A DNA stretch of 64,000 nt. It comes from Deltaproteobacteria bacterium. Its GTDB lineage: Bacteria; Myxococcota_A; UBA796; UBA2385. The notes beneath the pieces are model-generated. The model was not told the DNA's origin, did no database searches, and worked only from the letters and a program-made list of their open reading frames with translations. Positions 55,872 to 64,000 of the stretch are shown here, in pieces. Each line of letters starts with the position of its first letter. Position 1 is the first letter of the stretch. The translations under genes and the position numbers were made by a program. The stretch is taken from NCBI GenBank assembly GCA_018401435.1, contig JAGYJW010000035.1:1-64000 (forward strand). The letters run 5' to 3'.

Positions 55872-56758
55872 TCAGGTCTTGGACCGGGCGGCCCTGCGCT
55901 CGTCCCGAAGCTCGTGCAGCATGCGCTGGATGCTGGCGCGCACCCGCTCGTCCAGATCAGTGGCGGCATCGGCCGGATCGAGGATGTCGGGGTTGGCCTG
56001 CAGCGGCGGCCCCAGCCGGTAGCGCGCAGCACCGTGGGCGGGGGCAGGTGGGGCATGGGCCCGATGGCCAGCCCCCACGGAAAGCTCAGGTGAACCGGGA
56101 AGATGGTGGCCCGGGCCAGCTTGGGCAGGCCCAGCTTGCGGGCCAGCCAGGCGCCGTCGGTGAGCACCATCAAGGTGTGGTGGGCGCCCACATGGGCCAC
56201 CGGCACGACGGGACAGCCGATCTCCACCGCCAGGCGGGCATAGCCCTGGCGCCCCGAAAAGCGCACGCTGTAGCGTTCGTGGAAGGGGCGCCAGGTGTCC
56301 AGGTCTCCGCCGGGAAAGACCACCAGATCGCGCTTCCAGTCGCGCAGGACCGTGCGGGCCTGGCCCCGGGTGGCCCGCAGGATGCCCATGCGCTGAAAGG
56401 CCCGGCCCAGGGGCTTGACCCCAAAGACCATGTCATGGCCCAGGATGTGCACCGGGCGCCCAAAGCCGTGCTGCCGGTACCAGGCCACCGTCAGCCCCCA
56501 GGCGTCGGGGATCGACGTGCCGCCGGAGTGGTTGCTGACCAGCATCACCGGCGCGGGGGGCAGGGTCTGAAAGCCCGTGACCTCGATTGGAAAATAGCGG
56601 TTGTCCCCCCAGAACAGGCGGGTCCAGCCCTCTACGCGCCGGGTGAGATCGGGGTCGAAGCTGCCCGGATCGCTGCCCAGGTCGCCGCCGCCAAAGCGTC
56701 GCTCCAGGGCATCGAGCAGGGTTCCCCGTGTTCCCTTCTGTGCCAACCTGCCTCCCAA
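55872..56758 (-). CDS. PlsC-like acyltransferase (frameshift near 56040)
   Basis: 1-acylglycerol-3-phosphate-type acyltransferase. Motif I appears as VSNHSGGTSIPDAW (His with Asp eight residues on rather than five, as in the TMEM68/diacylglycerol-acyltransferase-like branch) and motif III as DLVVFPGGDLDTWRPF in place of FPEG. After GPMPHLPPP the G/C run at 56036-56046 is one base short; restoring it continues ARYRLGPPLQANPDILDPAD to RDERRAARSKT and the stop at 55872. Start TTG 56758, or TTG 56746 which has GGGAGG just upstream. Probably esterifies lysophospholipid or another alcohol at the membrane. Confidence 0.75.
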
Positions 56759-56801
56759 CCGCTACGTTGCCCGCGTGTTCTATCTTGCTGCCGAGGTGCG
56801 G

Positions 56802-57659
56802 ATGCCGACGATCACGGAGCGCTTGACCGGCCTGGGCCTGGTGGGGGCGGGGTTGCGTCGGGTCGAGGTGGCCACCCCCCAGGGGCCGCTGTCGGTGTTG
56901 ACCGGGGGCCGGCCTTCCAGCGGTCCTCCCGTCGTGCTGCTGCATGGCATGGGCTCCTGCGCCGCGGATCTGGGCGGCCTGCTGCGGCGCCTCCGGGGCG
57001 ATAGCGGCGCCTTGATCGCGCCGGATCTCCCCGGCCATGGCCACAGCGCGGTGCCGGTGGCGGGCCTGGAGCCCGACCGGATGGCCGCCCAGATCACCGC
57101 TGCCTTGCGCGGCCTCATCGACCGGCCCGCGGTGGTCTTCGGCAGCTCCTTGGGCGGGCTGGTGGCCCTGCACTTCGCCCAGCAAGCCCCCGAAAAGGTG
57201 GCCGCCCTGGTGCTGGCCTCGCCCGCGGGCGCCCCCATGGCCGCCCTGGACCGGGACGACTTCTTCGACCAGCTTCGGGTGCGCGATCACGCAGATGCAC
57301 GGCGCTTTGTCGACAAGTCCTTCGCCCGCACCCGGGTGCCCCGGCGCCTGCTGGCCTGGGGCCTGCAAGAGCGCTTTGGCCAGCCCCACATCGCCCAGCT
57401 GCTGGACCGCGCCCGGGGCGACCACTTCCTTGACGCCGCCGCCCTGGGCGGCCTGTCCATGCCCGTGACCCTGCTTTGGGGAGAGGGAGATCAGCTCATG
57501 CCAGATGCGCACTTCGAGTGGTTTGCCCGACACCTGCCCCCGGGCAGCCGGGTGCAGCGCCTGCGCGACGCCGGCCACGCCCCCTACCTGGAGCGACCCG
57601 GCGCCGTCTCCCAGGCCATCCGCGACGCCCTGGCCGCGTCGCTGCGGGAGGCGGCATGA
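56802..57659 (+). CDS. Alpha/beta-hydrolase
   Basis: About 285 residues from ATG 56802 (MPTITERLTGLGLVG); a GTG at 56775 is in frame and lies seven bases after a TACGTT hexamer, so a longer leaderless form is possible. VVLLHGMGSC is the oxyanion-hole HG motif, APDLPGHGHSA precedes the lid, VFGSSLGGLVALHFAQ is the nucleophile elbow with the catalytic Ser, and LRDAGHAPYLERP carries the catalytic His near the C-terminus. The Asp is in TLLWGEGDQLMP. Substrate unknown; possibly a lipase or esterase given the lipid-related neighbours. Its stop overlaps the next gene (ATGA). Confidence 0.85.
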   Translation: MPTITERLTGLGLVGAGLRRVEVATPQGPLSVLTGGRPSSGPPVVLLHGMGSCAADLGGLLRRLRGDSGALIAPDLPGHGHSAVPVAGLEPDRMAAQITAALRGLIDRPAVVFGSSLGGLVALHFAQQAPEKVAALVLASPAGAPMAALDRDDFFDQLRVRDHADARRFVDKSFARTRVPRRLLAWGLQERFGQPHIAQLLDRARGDHFLDAAALGGLSMPVTLLWGEGDQLMPDAHFEWFARHLPPGSRVQRLRDAGHAPYLERPGAVSQAIRDALAASLREAA

Positions 57660-58345
57660 AGGCCGCGTCCTGCCGCTTCGGCCTGCTGCTGCTGGCGCCG
57701 CTCCTTGCGGCCTGCCAGGTCAAGCCCGGGCAGCTCACCTGCCAGGCCATCACCGCATCCTATACCTTGACCCTGGCCAATGGTCGGGTGCGAGAGGGCG
57801 ATCTGGGCTGCCGGGCCGCCTATCAGGCCACCAGCCCGGCCAAGAGCAGCCGCCGCCTGCTGCTGCGCCTGGACACCGCCGCTCTCGTCGCCGACGACAC
57901 CGGCGCCGCGCCGGATTCGGGCGCCGAAGCCGCCGGCTGGTCCCCCTCGGATGGCGTGCTCGTGGGCCTGGCCTGGAGCGGCTGGAACAAGCGGCTGAAC
58001 GGGCCTTTGGGCCTGGAGCCCTGGCAGTACCCCCTGGCCGAGGACCAGGCGACCATGCTGGGGGTGCTCGACGCCTATGCCCGGACCTCGGCCGCCCCCG
58101 AGACCGCCGCCCTGGCCGCCTTCGTCACCCCCGACGGCGGCGGCGACCCCCGGGTCTTCCGGTCCAGCTTTGGCGGGGGGCGCCTGCTGGCCAGCCGCTA
58201 CAGCTTCCAGAAGACCGGCGGCGCAGGCTCCTTCCTGCAGCTGGTGGCCGATGAGATCGAGCTGGAAGACGGCGCAATCCTGACGATCCAGGCCGATCTC
58301 TCGCTGACCGGCTTCACAGAGCTGGACACCGAAGCCGCCCCGTGA
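57656..58345 (+). CDS. Lipoprotein, unknown function
   Basis: A 229-residue protein starting at ATG 57656, overlapping the hydrolase stop. The signal peptide RFGLLLLAPLLAACQVKPGQ has lipobox LAAC (Cys19 or nearby). The mature domain has two Cys (LTCQAITAS and LGCRAAYQA) that could form a disulfide, and a beta-rich remainder with LVADEIELEDGAILTIQADL near the end. It is flanked by overlapping genes on both sides, so a three-gene hydrolase - lipoprotein - desaturase operon is well supported. Confidence 0.75.
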   Translation: MKAASCRFGLLLLAPLLAACQVKPGQLTCQAITASYTLTLANGRVREGDLGCRAAYQATSPAKSSRRLLLRLDTAALVADDTGAAPDSGAEAAGWSPSDGVLVGLAWSGWNKRLNGPLGLEPWQYPLAEDQATMLGVLDAYARTSAAPETAALAAFVTPDGGGDPRVFRSSFGGGRLLASRYSFQKTGGAGSFLQLVADEIELEDGAILTIQADLSLTGFTELDTEAAP

Positions 58346-59181
58346 GCTTCCGCTACACCCGCCCGCGCCTCAGCCACAGCCTGAGCACGGCGGTCTGCCT
58401 GGCGGCGGCCTGTGGGCTGGTGGCCTGGCCTGGCGCCGCGTGGCCCTGGGCCCGGGTGGTGGCGGAGGTCCCCGAAGGGCTGCTGGTGGTGGGGGTGCCC
58501 ATCGCCCTGCACCTCCTGGTCTTCTGGGGCATGGCCGCCTTGTACGGGGCGGTGGACCGCAGCGGAAAGCCCGGCTGGGTCGCCCGCCACCGCATCCAGC
58601 AGGGGCCGCCCCGCCAGCCGCCCCTGTCTCGCGTGCTGCCGGTGCTGGCCTGGAACCAGCTCTTCTTCAGCCCCCTGCTGATGGCCGGCGTCTGGGCCGC
58701 CTTGGTGCTGCGCGGCTGGGCCCCCCAGACCACCTTGCCGGGCCCCGGTCGGCTGCTGCTGGAGGTCGCGGGCCTGTCGGCCTTCTCGCTGGTCTGGTTC
58801 TACGCCAGCCACCGCGCCTTGCACCATCCCTGGTGGATGAAGCGGGTGCATCGGGTGCACCACGAGTACCGCACCAGCTCGGCCCTGGCCTCGGAGTACG
58901 CCCACCCCTTCGAATTCGTGGTGGCCAACTTCGGCACCCTGGCCGTGGGGGTGGTGCTGCTGGCCCCGTCCCTGCCGGCCCTCTACCTCTTCACCGTGCT
59001 GTCCTTGCACACCGTCGTCGCCCACCACAGCGGCTATGCGCTGCCGGGGCTGCCCTGGTCCGTGCCCCATGACTGGCACCACTACCGCTTCACCGAGTCC
59101 TTCGGCACCATCGGGCTGCTGGACCGCCTCTTTGGCACGGATCGGGAGCTTCGCAGCCTGAAGGACGGCGACGAGCGCTGA
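58342..59181 (+). CDS. Sterol desaturase / fatty acid hydroxylase family protein
   Basis: A 279-residue integral membrane di-iron enzyme, GTG start overlapping the lipoprotein stop (GTGA). Histidine boxes: WFYASHRALHHPWWM (HxxxH(H)), VHRVHHEYRTSSALA (HxxHH), and VVAHHSGYALP with WSVPHDWHHYRF (HxxHH near the C-terminus). Four hydrophobic segments surround them. Family members hydroxylate or desaturate sterols, carotenoids and fatty acids using oxygen; substrate unknown, but the operon with a hydrolase suggests lipid modification. Confidence 0.87.
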   Translation: MSFRYTRPRLSHSLSTAVCLAAACGLVAWPGAAWPWARVVAEVPEGLLVVGVPIALHLLVFWGMAALYGAVDRSGKPGWVARHRIQQGPPRQPPLSRVLPVLAWNQLFFSPLLMAGVWAALVLRGWAPQTTLPGPGRLLLEVAGLSAFSLVWFYASHRALHHPWWMKRVHRVHHEYRTSSALASEYAHPFEFVVANFGTLAVGVVLLAPSLPALYLFTVLSLHTVVAHHSGYALPGLPWSVPHDWHHYRFTESFGTIGLLDRLFGTDRELRSLKDGDER

Positions 59182-59700
59182 TCAGTCCTCGAACCAGGTG
59201 TCTTGGGCCTGGGAGGGGCGGCGGGCAAAGCCGAGGGGGTTCAGCCAGGGGCCGGGCCCGACCACGGCCACCAGCGCCCGCACGGCCTCTCGCCAGGCGT
59301 GTTCGGCCTTGGCCCGTTCGGCGATGGCGCCGGCCCGCGCGGCCTCGGCGGCATCCCAGGCCGCACCGGCCTCGCGGGCGTCTTGCATGGCCGCCAGCAG
59401 GGGGCCCAGCAGGGCGTGCAGGGGCAGGGGCAGGGCCTGCAGCTCGGCCGCCCAGCCCGCCAGCTCCGATGCCCCCGCCGCGTCGGCGGCGTAGGGGTTG
59501 AGCCAGCGCTCCAGGCCCTTGTCGATGACGCCGGCTGCGTGGCGGTTCACGGCCAGGCGGGGGTCTTCGGCCCCCAGGCGACGGCGCGCGCCCTGGGCCA
59601 CGGTGACCAGCACCGCATGCACCTCGCGAAAGCGCGTGCCCGTGGCCTGGTGCCGCGCCTCGGCCGCGTCTTCCCGGCTGCAGGCCTCGGCCCGCGACAT
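59182..59700 (-). CDS. Hypothetical helical protein
   Basis: A 172-residue, Ala-rich, helical protein (start ATG 59700; MSRAEACSREDAAEARHQAT). No signal peptide or known domain. LNPYAADAAGASELAGWAAE and LVAVVGPGPWLNPLGFARRP are the most distinctive strings, with the duplicated LNP motif. It converges on the desaturase with no gap. Its start codon overlaps an antisense CBS-domain remnant. Confidence 0.55.
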   Translation of the reverse strand: MSRAEACSREDAAEARHQATGTRFREVHAVLVTVAQGARRRLGAEDPRLAVNRHAAGVIDKGLERWLNPYAADAAGASELAGWAAELQALPLPLHALLGPLLAAMQDAREAGAAWDAAEAARAGAIAERAKAEHAWREAVRALVAVVGPGPWLNPLGFARRPSQAQDTWFED

Positions 59701-59815
59701 GATCGAAGGCGTGATCGACCTGGGCGACGTCAAGGTTTCGCAGATCATGACCAACCGCACCGACATGATGACCCTCTCGGTGGGGTTGACGTTTGACGAG
59801 GTGGTGCGGGAGGCT
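59699..59815 (+). pseudogene. CorC/HlyC-type CBS-domain protein fragment
   Basis: Plus-strand codons read MIEGVIDLGDVKVSQIMTNR, then TDMMTLSVGLTFDEVVREAA, matching the start of the CBS domain pair in HlyC/CorC (TlyC-like) proteins, where IEGV-x-DLGD-x-x-V-x-x-IM-x-PRTDM is nearly invariant. Here the Pro of MTPRTD is Asn. Only about 38 codons survive, with no upstream DUF21 membrane domain. Remnant of a deleted gene. Confidence 0.55.
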
Positions 59816-59898
59816 GCCCGCCCACCCCGTCGAGACCCAGGAGCAGGGCTGAATAGCGGTCGGTCATCTCCGCCTTGTAATCGGCCGGCCGGAGCCCG

Positions 59899-60933
59899 TC
59901 AGGCCAGCACCCGCCAGCTTAGGGGCGCCTCGCTGCGAAAGGGGCGCAGCGACCGCCCCTCTCCAAAGGGCAGCTGGCTGGGGGGCTGCCACTCGCCCCG
60001 GGCCAGGGTGAGTCTGCCGGCGGGCGCGGGCAGGCCATAGAAGCGGCGGCCCGCGGTGGCGGCAAAGAAGGGCAGGCGGTCCAGGCAGCCCACTCCGTCA
60101 AAGGCCTCGGCGTAGAGCTCCAGGGCGGCGTGGGCGGTGTAGCAGCCGGCGCATCCGCAGGCGGCCTCCTTGGCGTCCACCGCGTGGGGGGCCGAGTCGG
60201 TCCCCAGGAAGAAGGCGGGATCTCCGCTGGTGGCCGCCTCCAGCAGAGCCTCTCTGTCCTCGCGCCGCTTGAGGATGGGCAGGCAGTAGTAGTGCGGGCG
60301 GATTCCCCCCACAAGAAGCGCGTTGCGGTCCACGAGCAGGTGGTGGGCGGTCAGCGTGGCGGCGACCCGTGGCCCGGCGGCGCGCACAAAGGCCACGCCG
60401 GCGGCCGAGGTCACATGCTCCAGCACCACCGGCAGATCGGGCAGGGCATCGAGCAGCGGGCTGAGGACCGTCTCGACGAAGACGCGCTCGCGGTCGAAGA
60501 TGTCGACGCTGTCGTGGGTGACCTCTCCATGGATGAGCAGGGGCAGGCCCAGGCGGGAGAGCTCGGCCAGCACCGGGCGCAGGGCGTCCAGATCGGTGAC
60601 CCCCTCCGCGGAGTTGGTGGTGGCCCCGGCCGGGTAGAGCTTGACGCCCACAATGCCCGCAGCGACGGCCTTCTCCACCTCATCCGGCGGGGTCTGGTCC
60701 GTAAGGTACAGGGTCATATGGGGCTGGAAGTCCGCCCCCTCGGGCAGGGCCGCGACGATGCGCTGCCGGTAGGCCAAGGCGTCGGCGGTGCTTCGCACCG
60801 GCGGCTTGAGGTTGGGCATGACCACCGCGTCGGCGAATTGCCGGGCGCTGTCGGGCAGCACCGCCGCCAGGGCGGCGCCGTCGCGCAGGTGCAGGTGGGC
60901 GTCGAGGGGGCGGGGCAGGGTGAGGCGATCCAT
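59899..60933 (-). CDS. pyrC: Dihydroorotase
   Basis: A 344-residue class II dihydroorotase closing the pyrimidine ring. It starts LPRPLDAHLHLRDGAALAAV (metal-binding HxH), then VGVKLYPAGATTNSAEGVTD, where the Lys is the carbamylated metal bridge. LPLLIHGEVTHDSVDIFDRE, LPVVLEHVTSAAGV and FLGTDSAPHAVDAKEAACGC with the catalytic Asp complete the site. Length and motifs match E. coli-type PyrC. Divergent from the secreted protein at 61153. Confidence 0.95.
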   Translation of the reverse strand: MDRLTLPRPLDAHLHLRDGAALAAVLPDSARQFADAVVMPNLKPPVRSTADALAYRQRIVAALPEGADFQPHMTLYLTDQTPPDEVEKAVAAGIVGVKLYPAGATTNSAEGVTDLDALRPVLAELSRLGLPLLIHGEVTHDSVDIFDRERVFVETVLSPLLDALPDLPVVLEHVTSAAGVAFVRAAGPRVAATLTAHHLLVDRNALLVGGIRPHYYCLPILKRREDREALLEAATSGDPAFFLGTDSAPHAVDAKEAACGCAGCYTAHAALELYAEAFDGVGCLDRLPFFAATAGRRFYGLPAPAGRLTLARGEWQPPSQLPFGEGRSLRPFRSEAPLSWRVLA

Positions 60934-61152
60934 GGGGCGGATCTATCGGGCGATCGCCTGGGCGGCCGCGCGCGAGATTTTCTCGGATCCATATAAACGA
61001 GCTTGGACCCAATGAATGGGTCGTTTCGGGTCCGTAGCTCCGGACCGCGAGGGTGGACGACTGCTGTTGGCTTCACCAGCCGCAAATTGTTGGGCTACGG
61101 TGAGAGTGCTGGGGAAATGATCACCAGTACCCACGCCCCAAGGAGTCCGCCC

Positions 61153-61521
61153 ATGCTCGCATTCGCGTCCCGCCTCCTGGTCCTGCTCTCCATCGTCTTC
61201 GCGGGGGCCTTGCTGGGAAGCCCCGCCCAGGCCGACGCCCTCGTCTTGTCCCTGCAGCCGACGGCTGAAGAGTGCGGCGTGGTGGTCGTTTTCGACGGAT
61301 CCGACATCGCCTGGCAGGCCACCTGCAAGTCGGAGCTGGGCACCCGCGTCGGCAGCGCCATCGAGGGCCCCGACCAGCTCATCCAGGTCCAGGTGGCCGG
61401 TCCGGCCCTGGATCTCGACGAGGAGGCGGTGCTCGACCTGCTCGACAAGGCCAGCGAGCTTCGCGGCCAGAACCCCGGCTACGCCGACGCCCTCATCGAC
61501 GCCCTGCTCGCCGGCGCCTGA
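61153..61521 (+). CDS. Small secreted protein
   Basis: A 122-residue protein from ATG 61153, preceded by AGGAG eight bases upstream. Sec signal peptide LLVLLSIVFAGALLGSPAQA (cleavage after AQA). The mature part contains two Cys (EECGVVVVFDG and WQATCKSELG) that could pair, an acidic helix (DLDEEAVLDLLDKASEL) and the end ALIDALLAGA. No family recognised. Divergent from pyrC. Confidence 0.65.
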   Translation: MLAFASRLLVLLSIVFAGALLGSPAQADALVLSLQPTAEECGVVVVFDGSDIAWQATCKSELGTRVGSAIEGPDQLIQVQVAGPALDLDEEAVLDLLDKASELRGQNPGYADALIDALLAGA

Positions 61522-61550
61522 GCCCCCAAAGCCCCCGGCTCGCCCGGAGC

Positions 61551-61576
61551 TGACCACTGCTCTCGCGCAGTGGTCA
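61551..61576. other. Perfect 10-bp stem-loop
   Basis: TGACCACTGC (61551-61560), loop TCTCGC, GCAGTGGTCA (61567-61576), 30 bases after the secreted-protein stop. It could be a terminator without U-run, since the convergent rsmI gene ends 150 bases further. The motif CAGTGGTCA recurs at about 61606-61614. Confidence 0.45.
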
Positions 61577-61727
61577 GTCGTGGGCCCGCCGGCGGTAGGG
61601 GCAACAGTGGTCATGTGGACAGGGCCTCCCTGGATCGCCATCCCCAGCTTCGGCGGAAAGCTGGCCCACCCGCAACTTCAGGTCGGTTGCAGCGCCTCGG
61701 TGGGGAGATCGGTCCCGGCCCCCGCCT

Positions 61728-62600
61728 CTAACCCGGCCGCAGCTCCAGCACACGCTTGTACACAAGACCTTTGGGCACCTCGAAAGTCGCGACCACCACG
61801 TCACGAATCTCGCGCGCGCCCAGGGCGCTGCCCACTAGAACGGCGAGGAGGCGCTCCACCTCCGGGGGCAGCCCCTCCGTGGCCGCGGCGGGCGCCTTGC
61901 CGCCCACCACCAGCACCCACTCGCCTTGCAGCGGCGCGGCCTCGGCCAGGGTCGCCCGCACCCGGGACATGGGGCCCCGCATCACCCGCTCCCCGCGCTT
62001 GGTGAGGTCGCAGCAGGCGGCCACCGGCCGGTCGCCCAGGCCCTCCAGCAAGGCGTCCAATGTGTCGAGAACGCGCTGCTGGGCTTCATAGAAGACCAGG
62101 GTGCCCGACTCTGCCGCCAGGGCCTCCACCGCCGCCCGGCGCTTGCCGGCCACCCGGGGCAGAAATCCGCAGAAGCGGAAGGCATCCGTGGGCAGGCCCG
62201 CCACCGCCAGGGCGCAGAGAAGGGCCGAGGCCCCCGGCACCGCCACCACCGGGCAACCCGCCGCCACGGCCGCCGCCACCACCGGAAAGCCCGGATCCGA
62301 TACCAGCGGCGTGCCCGCGTCGCTGAACAGCCCCACGGTGCGGCCCGCCTGGAGCTGCTGCACCACCCAGGCCGCGCGGTCGCGCTCGTTGTGCTCGTGC
62401 AGGGCCGTCAGCCGGGCCCCGCTGCCGATCTCGAAGGCCGAGGCCAGCTTGCGCAGCACCCGCGTGTCTTCGGCGGCCAGGATCTCGGCCCCGCGCAGCA
62501 CCGACAGGGCCCGCGGGCTCAGGTCCCCCAGATTTCCGATGGGCGTGGACACCACATAGAGCGTGCCGGCCTGCAGCGGGCTGTCCTCGTCTCGAGCCAT
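61728..62600 (-). CDS. rsmI: 16S rRNA (cytidine1402-2'-O)-methyltransferase
   Basis: A 290-residue SAM-dependent enzyme (tetrapyrrole methylase fold) that methylates C1402 of 16S rRNA. ATG at 62600. Conserved blocks: GTLYVVSTPIGNLGDLSPRA, AAEDTRVLRKLASAF, GLFSDAGTPLVSDPGF, VPGASALLCALAVAGL, FCGFLPRVAGKR and FYEAQQRVLDTLDALLEGLG. The last 60 residues form the C-terminal helical domain. Divergent from the radical SAM gene at 62700. Confidence 0.94.
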   Translation of the reverse strand: MARDEDSPLQAGTLYVVSTPIGNLGDLSPRALSVLRGAEILAAEDTRVLRKLASAFEIGSGARLTALHEHNERDRAAWVVQQLQAGRTVGLFSDAGTPLVSDPGFPVVAAAVAAGCPVVAVPGASALLCALAVAGLPTDAFRFCGFLPRVAGKRRAAVEALAAESGTLVFYEAQQRVLDTLDALLEGLGDRPVAACCDLTKRGERVMRGPMSRVRATLAEAAPLQGEWVLVVGGKAPAAATEGLPPEVERLLAVLVGSALGAREIRDVVVATFEVPKGLVYKRVLELRPG

Positions 62601-62699
62601 CCGCGCTCCCCTGTGGCCTTGTCCGCAGGCTGGGCTAACCTGCGGCTGATGGGGGGGGCTCGGGTCCCCCGCGTCTCCACCTCTGCCGCGGAGGGTCCA

Positions 62700-64000
62700 G
62701 TGCGGGTCCTGCTCATCAACCCCTCCATGAATATGCAGAAGCTGGGCCGTTTCGCGGCGCTGCTGGAGCCCATGCCCCCCACCGGCATCGCCTACATCGC
62801 CGGCGCGCTGGAGGCCCACGGCTGCATGGTGCGGGCCATCGACATGTTCGCCGAGAAGCTCTCGGGCCAGGAGGTCGTGGACAAGGTCGCGCGCTTCAAG
62901 CCCGACCTGGTGGGCATGACCGTGCTCACCCCCTCCGCCCCCATCTGCAGCGAGCTGTCCCAGGCCATCCGCGCCCGCCTGCCCGGCGTAAAGATCATCT
63001 GGGGCGCCATCCACGCCGACGTCTTCGCCCACGACATCATCCGGGATGGCGACGCCGACTTCTGCGCCCACCAGGATGGCGAAGACACCGTCTGCGAGCT
63101 GGTGGACGCCCTGGCCGCCGGCGAAAAGGACTTCAGCGCCATCGACGGCCTGTCCTGGATGAGCACCGACGGGCAGGTGATCAAGAACAAGGATCGCACC
63201 CTCAACCGCGACCTGGACCGCCTCGCCTACCCCGCCTGGCACCTCTTCCCCTACCACCGCTACGGCCTGCTCCCCTTCGCCGACTTCGCCAAGCCCGTGC
63301 TCACCATGACGGGCTCGCGGGGCTGCCCCTACCGCTGCGATTACTGCTCGCTGATCAACACCGGCGGCAAGGTCTACCGCAAGCGCGATCCCATCAAGAT
63401 CGTCGATGAATACGAGTACCTGATCGACCGCTATGGCGTAAAGCAGATCGGCTTCGTCGACCCCATCTTCCCCCTGGTCAAGAAGGATCTGAAGCCCTTC
63501 TGCGAAGAGCTGGTCCGCCGGGGCCTGGACCAGAAGTGCCAGTGGCTGAGCGAGACCCGCGCGGACCGCCTGGACAAGGAGACCTGCGAGATCATGTACG
63601 CCGGCGGCTGCCGCCGGGTGCTGATGGGCATCGAGTCCGGCTCCGACCTGCTGCTGGGCAATGTCAACAAGAACATCACCACCGCCAAGGTGCGCGAGGG
63701 CGTGGCCAACGCCAAGGCCGCCGGCATCCAGACCGTCGGCCTCTTCATGATCGGCATGCCCGGCGAGACCCCCGAGATGACCAAGGAGACGGTGGAATTC
63801 GCCGTGGACCTGGACGTGGACTTCGCCAAGTTCGCCATCACGGTGCCCTTCCCCGGCAGCAAGCTCTTCAGCGACCGCTGGCAGAAGGACCTCTTCCGGG
63901 ACGACTGGGAGAACTACACCACCTTCAACCCCGACCCCGACCGCCTGATCTACCACCCCCAGGGCTATGACCCCGAGCACCTGGTCAAGATGCAATCCTG
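62700..64000 (+). CDS. B12-binding-domain radical SAM protein (3' partial)
   Basis: The frame is open from GTG 62700 (GGAGGG five bases upstream) through the window end, at least 433 residues. N-terminal B12-type domain: VRVLLINPSMNMQKL, MPPTGIAYIAGALEAHG, LVGMTVLTPSAPI, with no DxHxxG. Radical SAM core: MTGSRGCPYRCDYCS (Cys209, Cys213, Cys216), QIGFVDPIFPLVKKD, RVLMGIESGSDLLLGNVNKN, VGLFMIGMPGETPEMT. It is a distant paralogue of 30446-31894. An upstream in-frame ATG at 62649, seven bases after TAACCT, would allow a leaderless longer form. Substrate unknown. Confidence 0.85.
   Translation, partial: MRVLLINPSMNMQKLGRFAALLEPMPPTGIAYIAGALEAHGCMVRAIDMFAEKLSGQEVVDKVARFKPDLVGMTVLTPSAPICSELSQAIRARLPGVKIIWGAIHADVFAHDIIRDGDADFCAHQDGEDTVCELVDALAAGEKDFSAIDGLSWMSTDGQVIKNKDRTLNRDLDRLAYPAWHLFPYHRYGLLPFADFAKPVLTMTGSRGCPYRCDYCSLINTGGKVYRKRDPIKIVDEYEYLIDRYGVKQIGFVDPIFPLVKKDLKPFCEELVRRGLDQKCQWLSETRADRLDKETCEIMYAGGCRRVLMGIESGSDLLLGNVNKNITTAKVREGVANAKAAGIQTVGLFMIGMPGETPEMTKETVEFAVDLDVDFAKFAITVPFPGSKLFSDRWQKDLFRDDWENYTTFNPDPDRLIYHPQGYDPEHLVKMQS

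Overview
The window is about 70% G+C, tightly packed and Gram-negative in character: lipid A synthesis (lpxD), many lipobox lipoproteins, an OmpA/thrombospondin-type-3 protein and YidC with a periplasmic domain. The gene order rpmH-rnpA-yidD-yidC-jag-mnmE facing dnaA-dnaN-recF-gyrB, lipoproteins with DNDGNG-type Asp/Gly segments, paired ArsA-like ATPases and TPR-rich envelope proteins suggest a Myxococcota or related former deltaproteobacterial lineage. That assignment is inference. No rRNA, tRNA or CRISPR array was seen.

Layout. 1-2.7 kb: the end of a sulfatase/TPR protein, an IS66-like scrap and a lipoprotein. 2.66-8.93 kb: an accessory island on the minus strand with a cassette in partial duplicate: a short gene ending in IDIIAKE, a Cys/Gly-repeat gene 4 nt downstream, a lipoprotein with an Ig-like domain, and a HExxH metalloprotease. 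It is interrupted by IS630- and ISAs1-like wreckage. 9.3-15.3 kb: housekeeping genes (RluA-type pseudouridine synthase, lpxD, a GNAT-like protein, htpG, a DUF1279 protein). 15.3-19.1 kb: a collagen-like lipoprotein with a disrupted frame, a hairpin-rich repeat and decayed IS630 and IS3 elements. 19.4-33.4 kb: envelope functions (OmpA lipoprotein pair, two GT-C-like membrane proteins, SLC12-like transporter, GT2, methyltransferase-like membrane protein, B12/radical SAM enzyme, TPR-LysM protein), then a second inverted copy of the hairpin repeat.

33.6-48.9 kb is the replication-origin region. The minus-strand run gshB, mnmE, jag, yidC, yidD, rnpA, rpmH (the last below 60 codons) diverges from dnaA, dnaN, recF, gyrB, fabH. 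Clusters of TCCACA/TGTGGA DnaA-box cores lie upstream of dnaA and, more densely, between dnaA and dnaN, where a 47-bp tract also holds seven GATC sites. This is the probable oriC.

48.9-64 kb: two ArsA/GET3-like ATPases, dut, pnp-rpsO with a terminator, a LysR/DoxX divergent pair, an acyltransferase, an alpha/beta-hydrolase - lipoprotein - sterol-desaturase operon, pyrC, rsmI and a second B12-binding radical SAM gene running off the end.

Several otherwise normal genes carry single-base frameshifts in or near C/G runs (near 15.8, 25.13, 29.46, 33.02, 49.65 and 56.04 kb). Some may be sequence errors rather than biology. Most striking for follow-up are the AKE/Cys-Gly cassette, including an in-frame amber codon in its one near-complete AKE gene, and the approximately 175-bp hairpin repeat.
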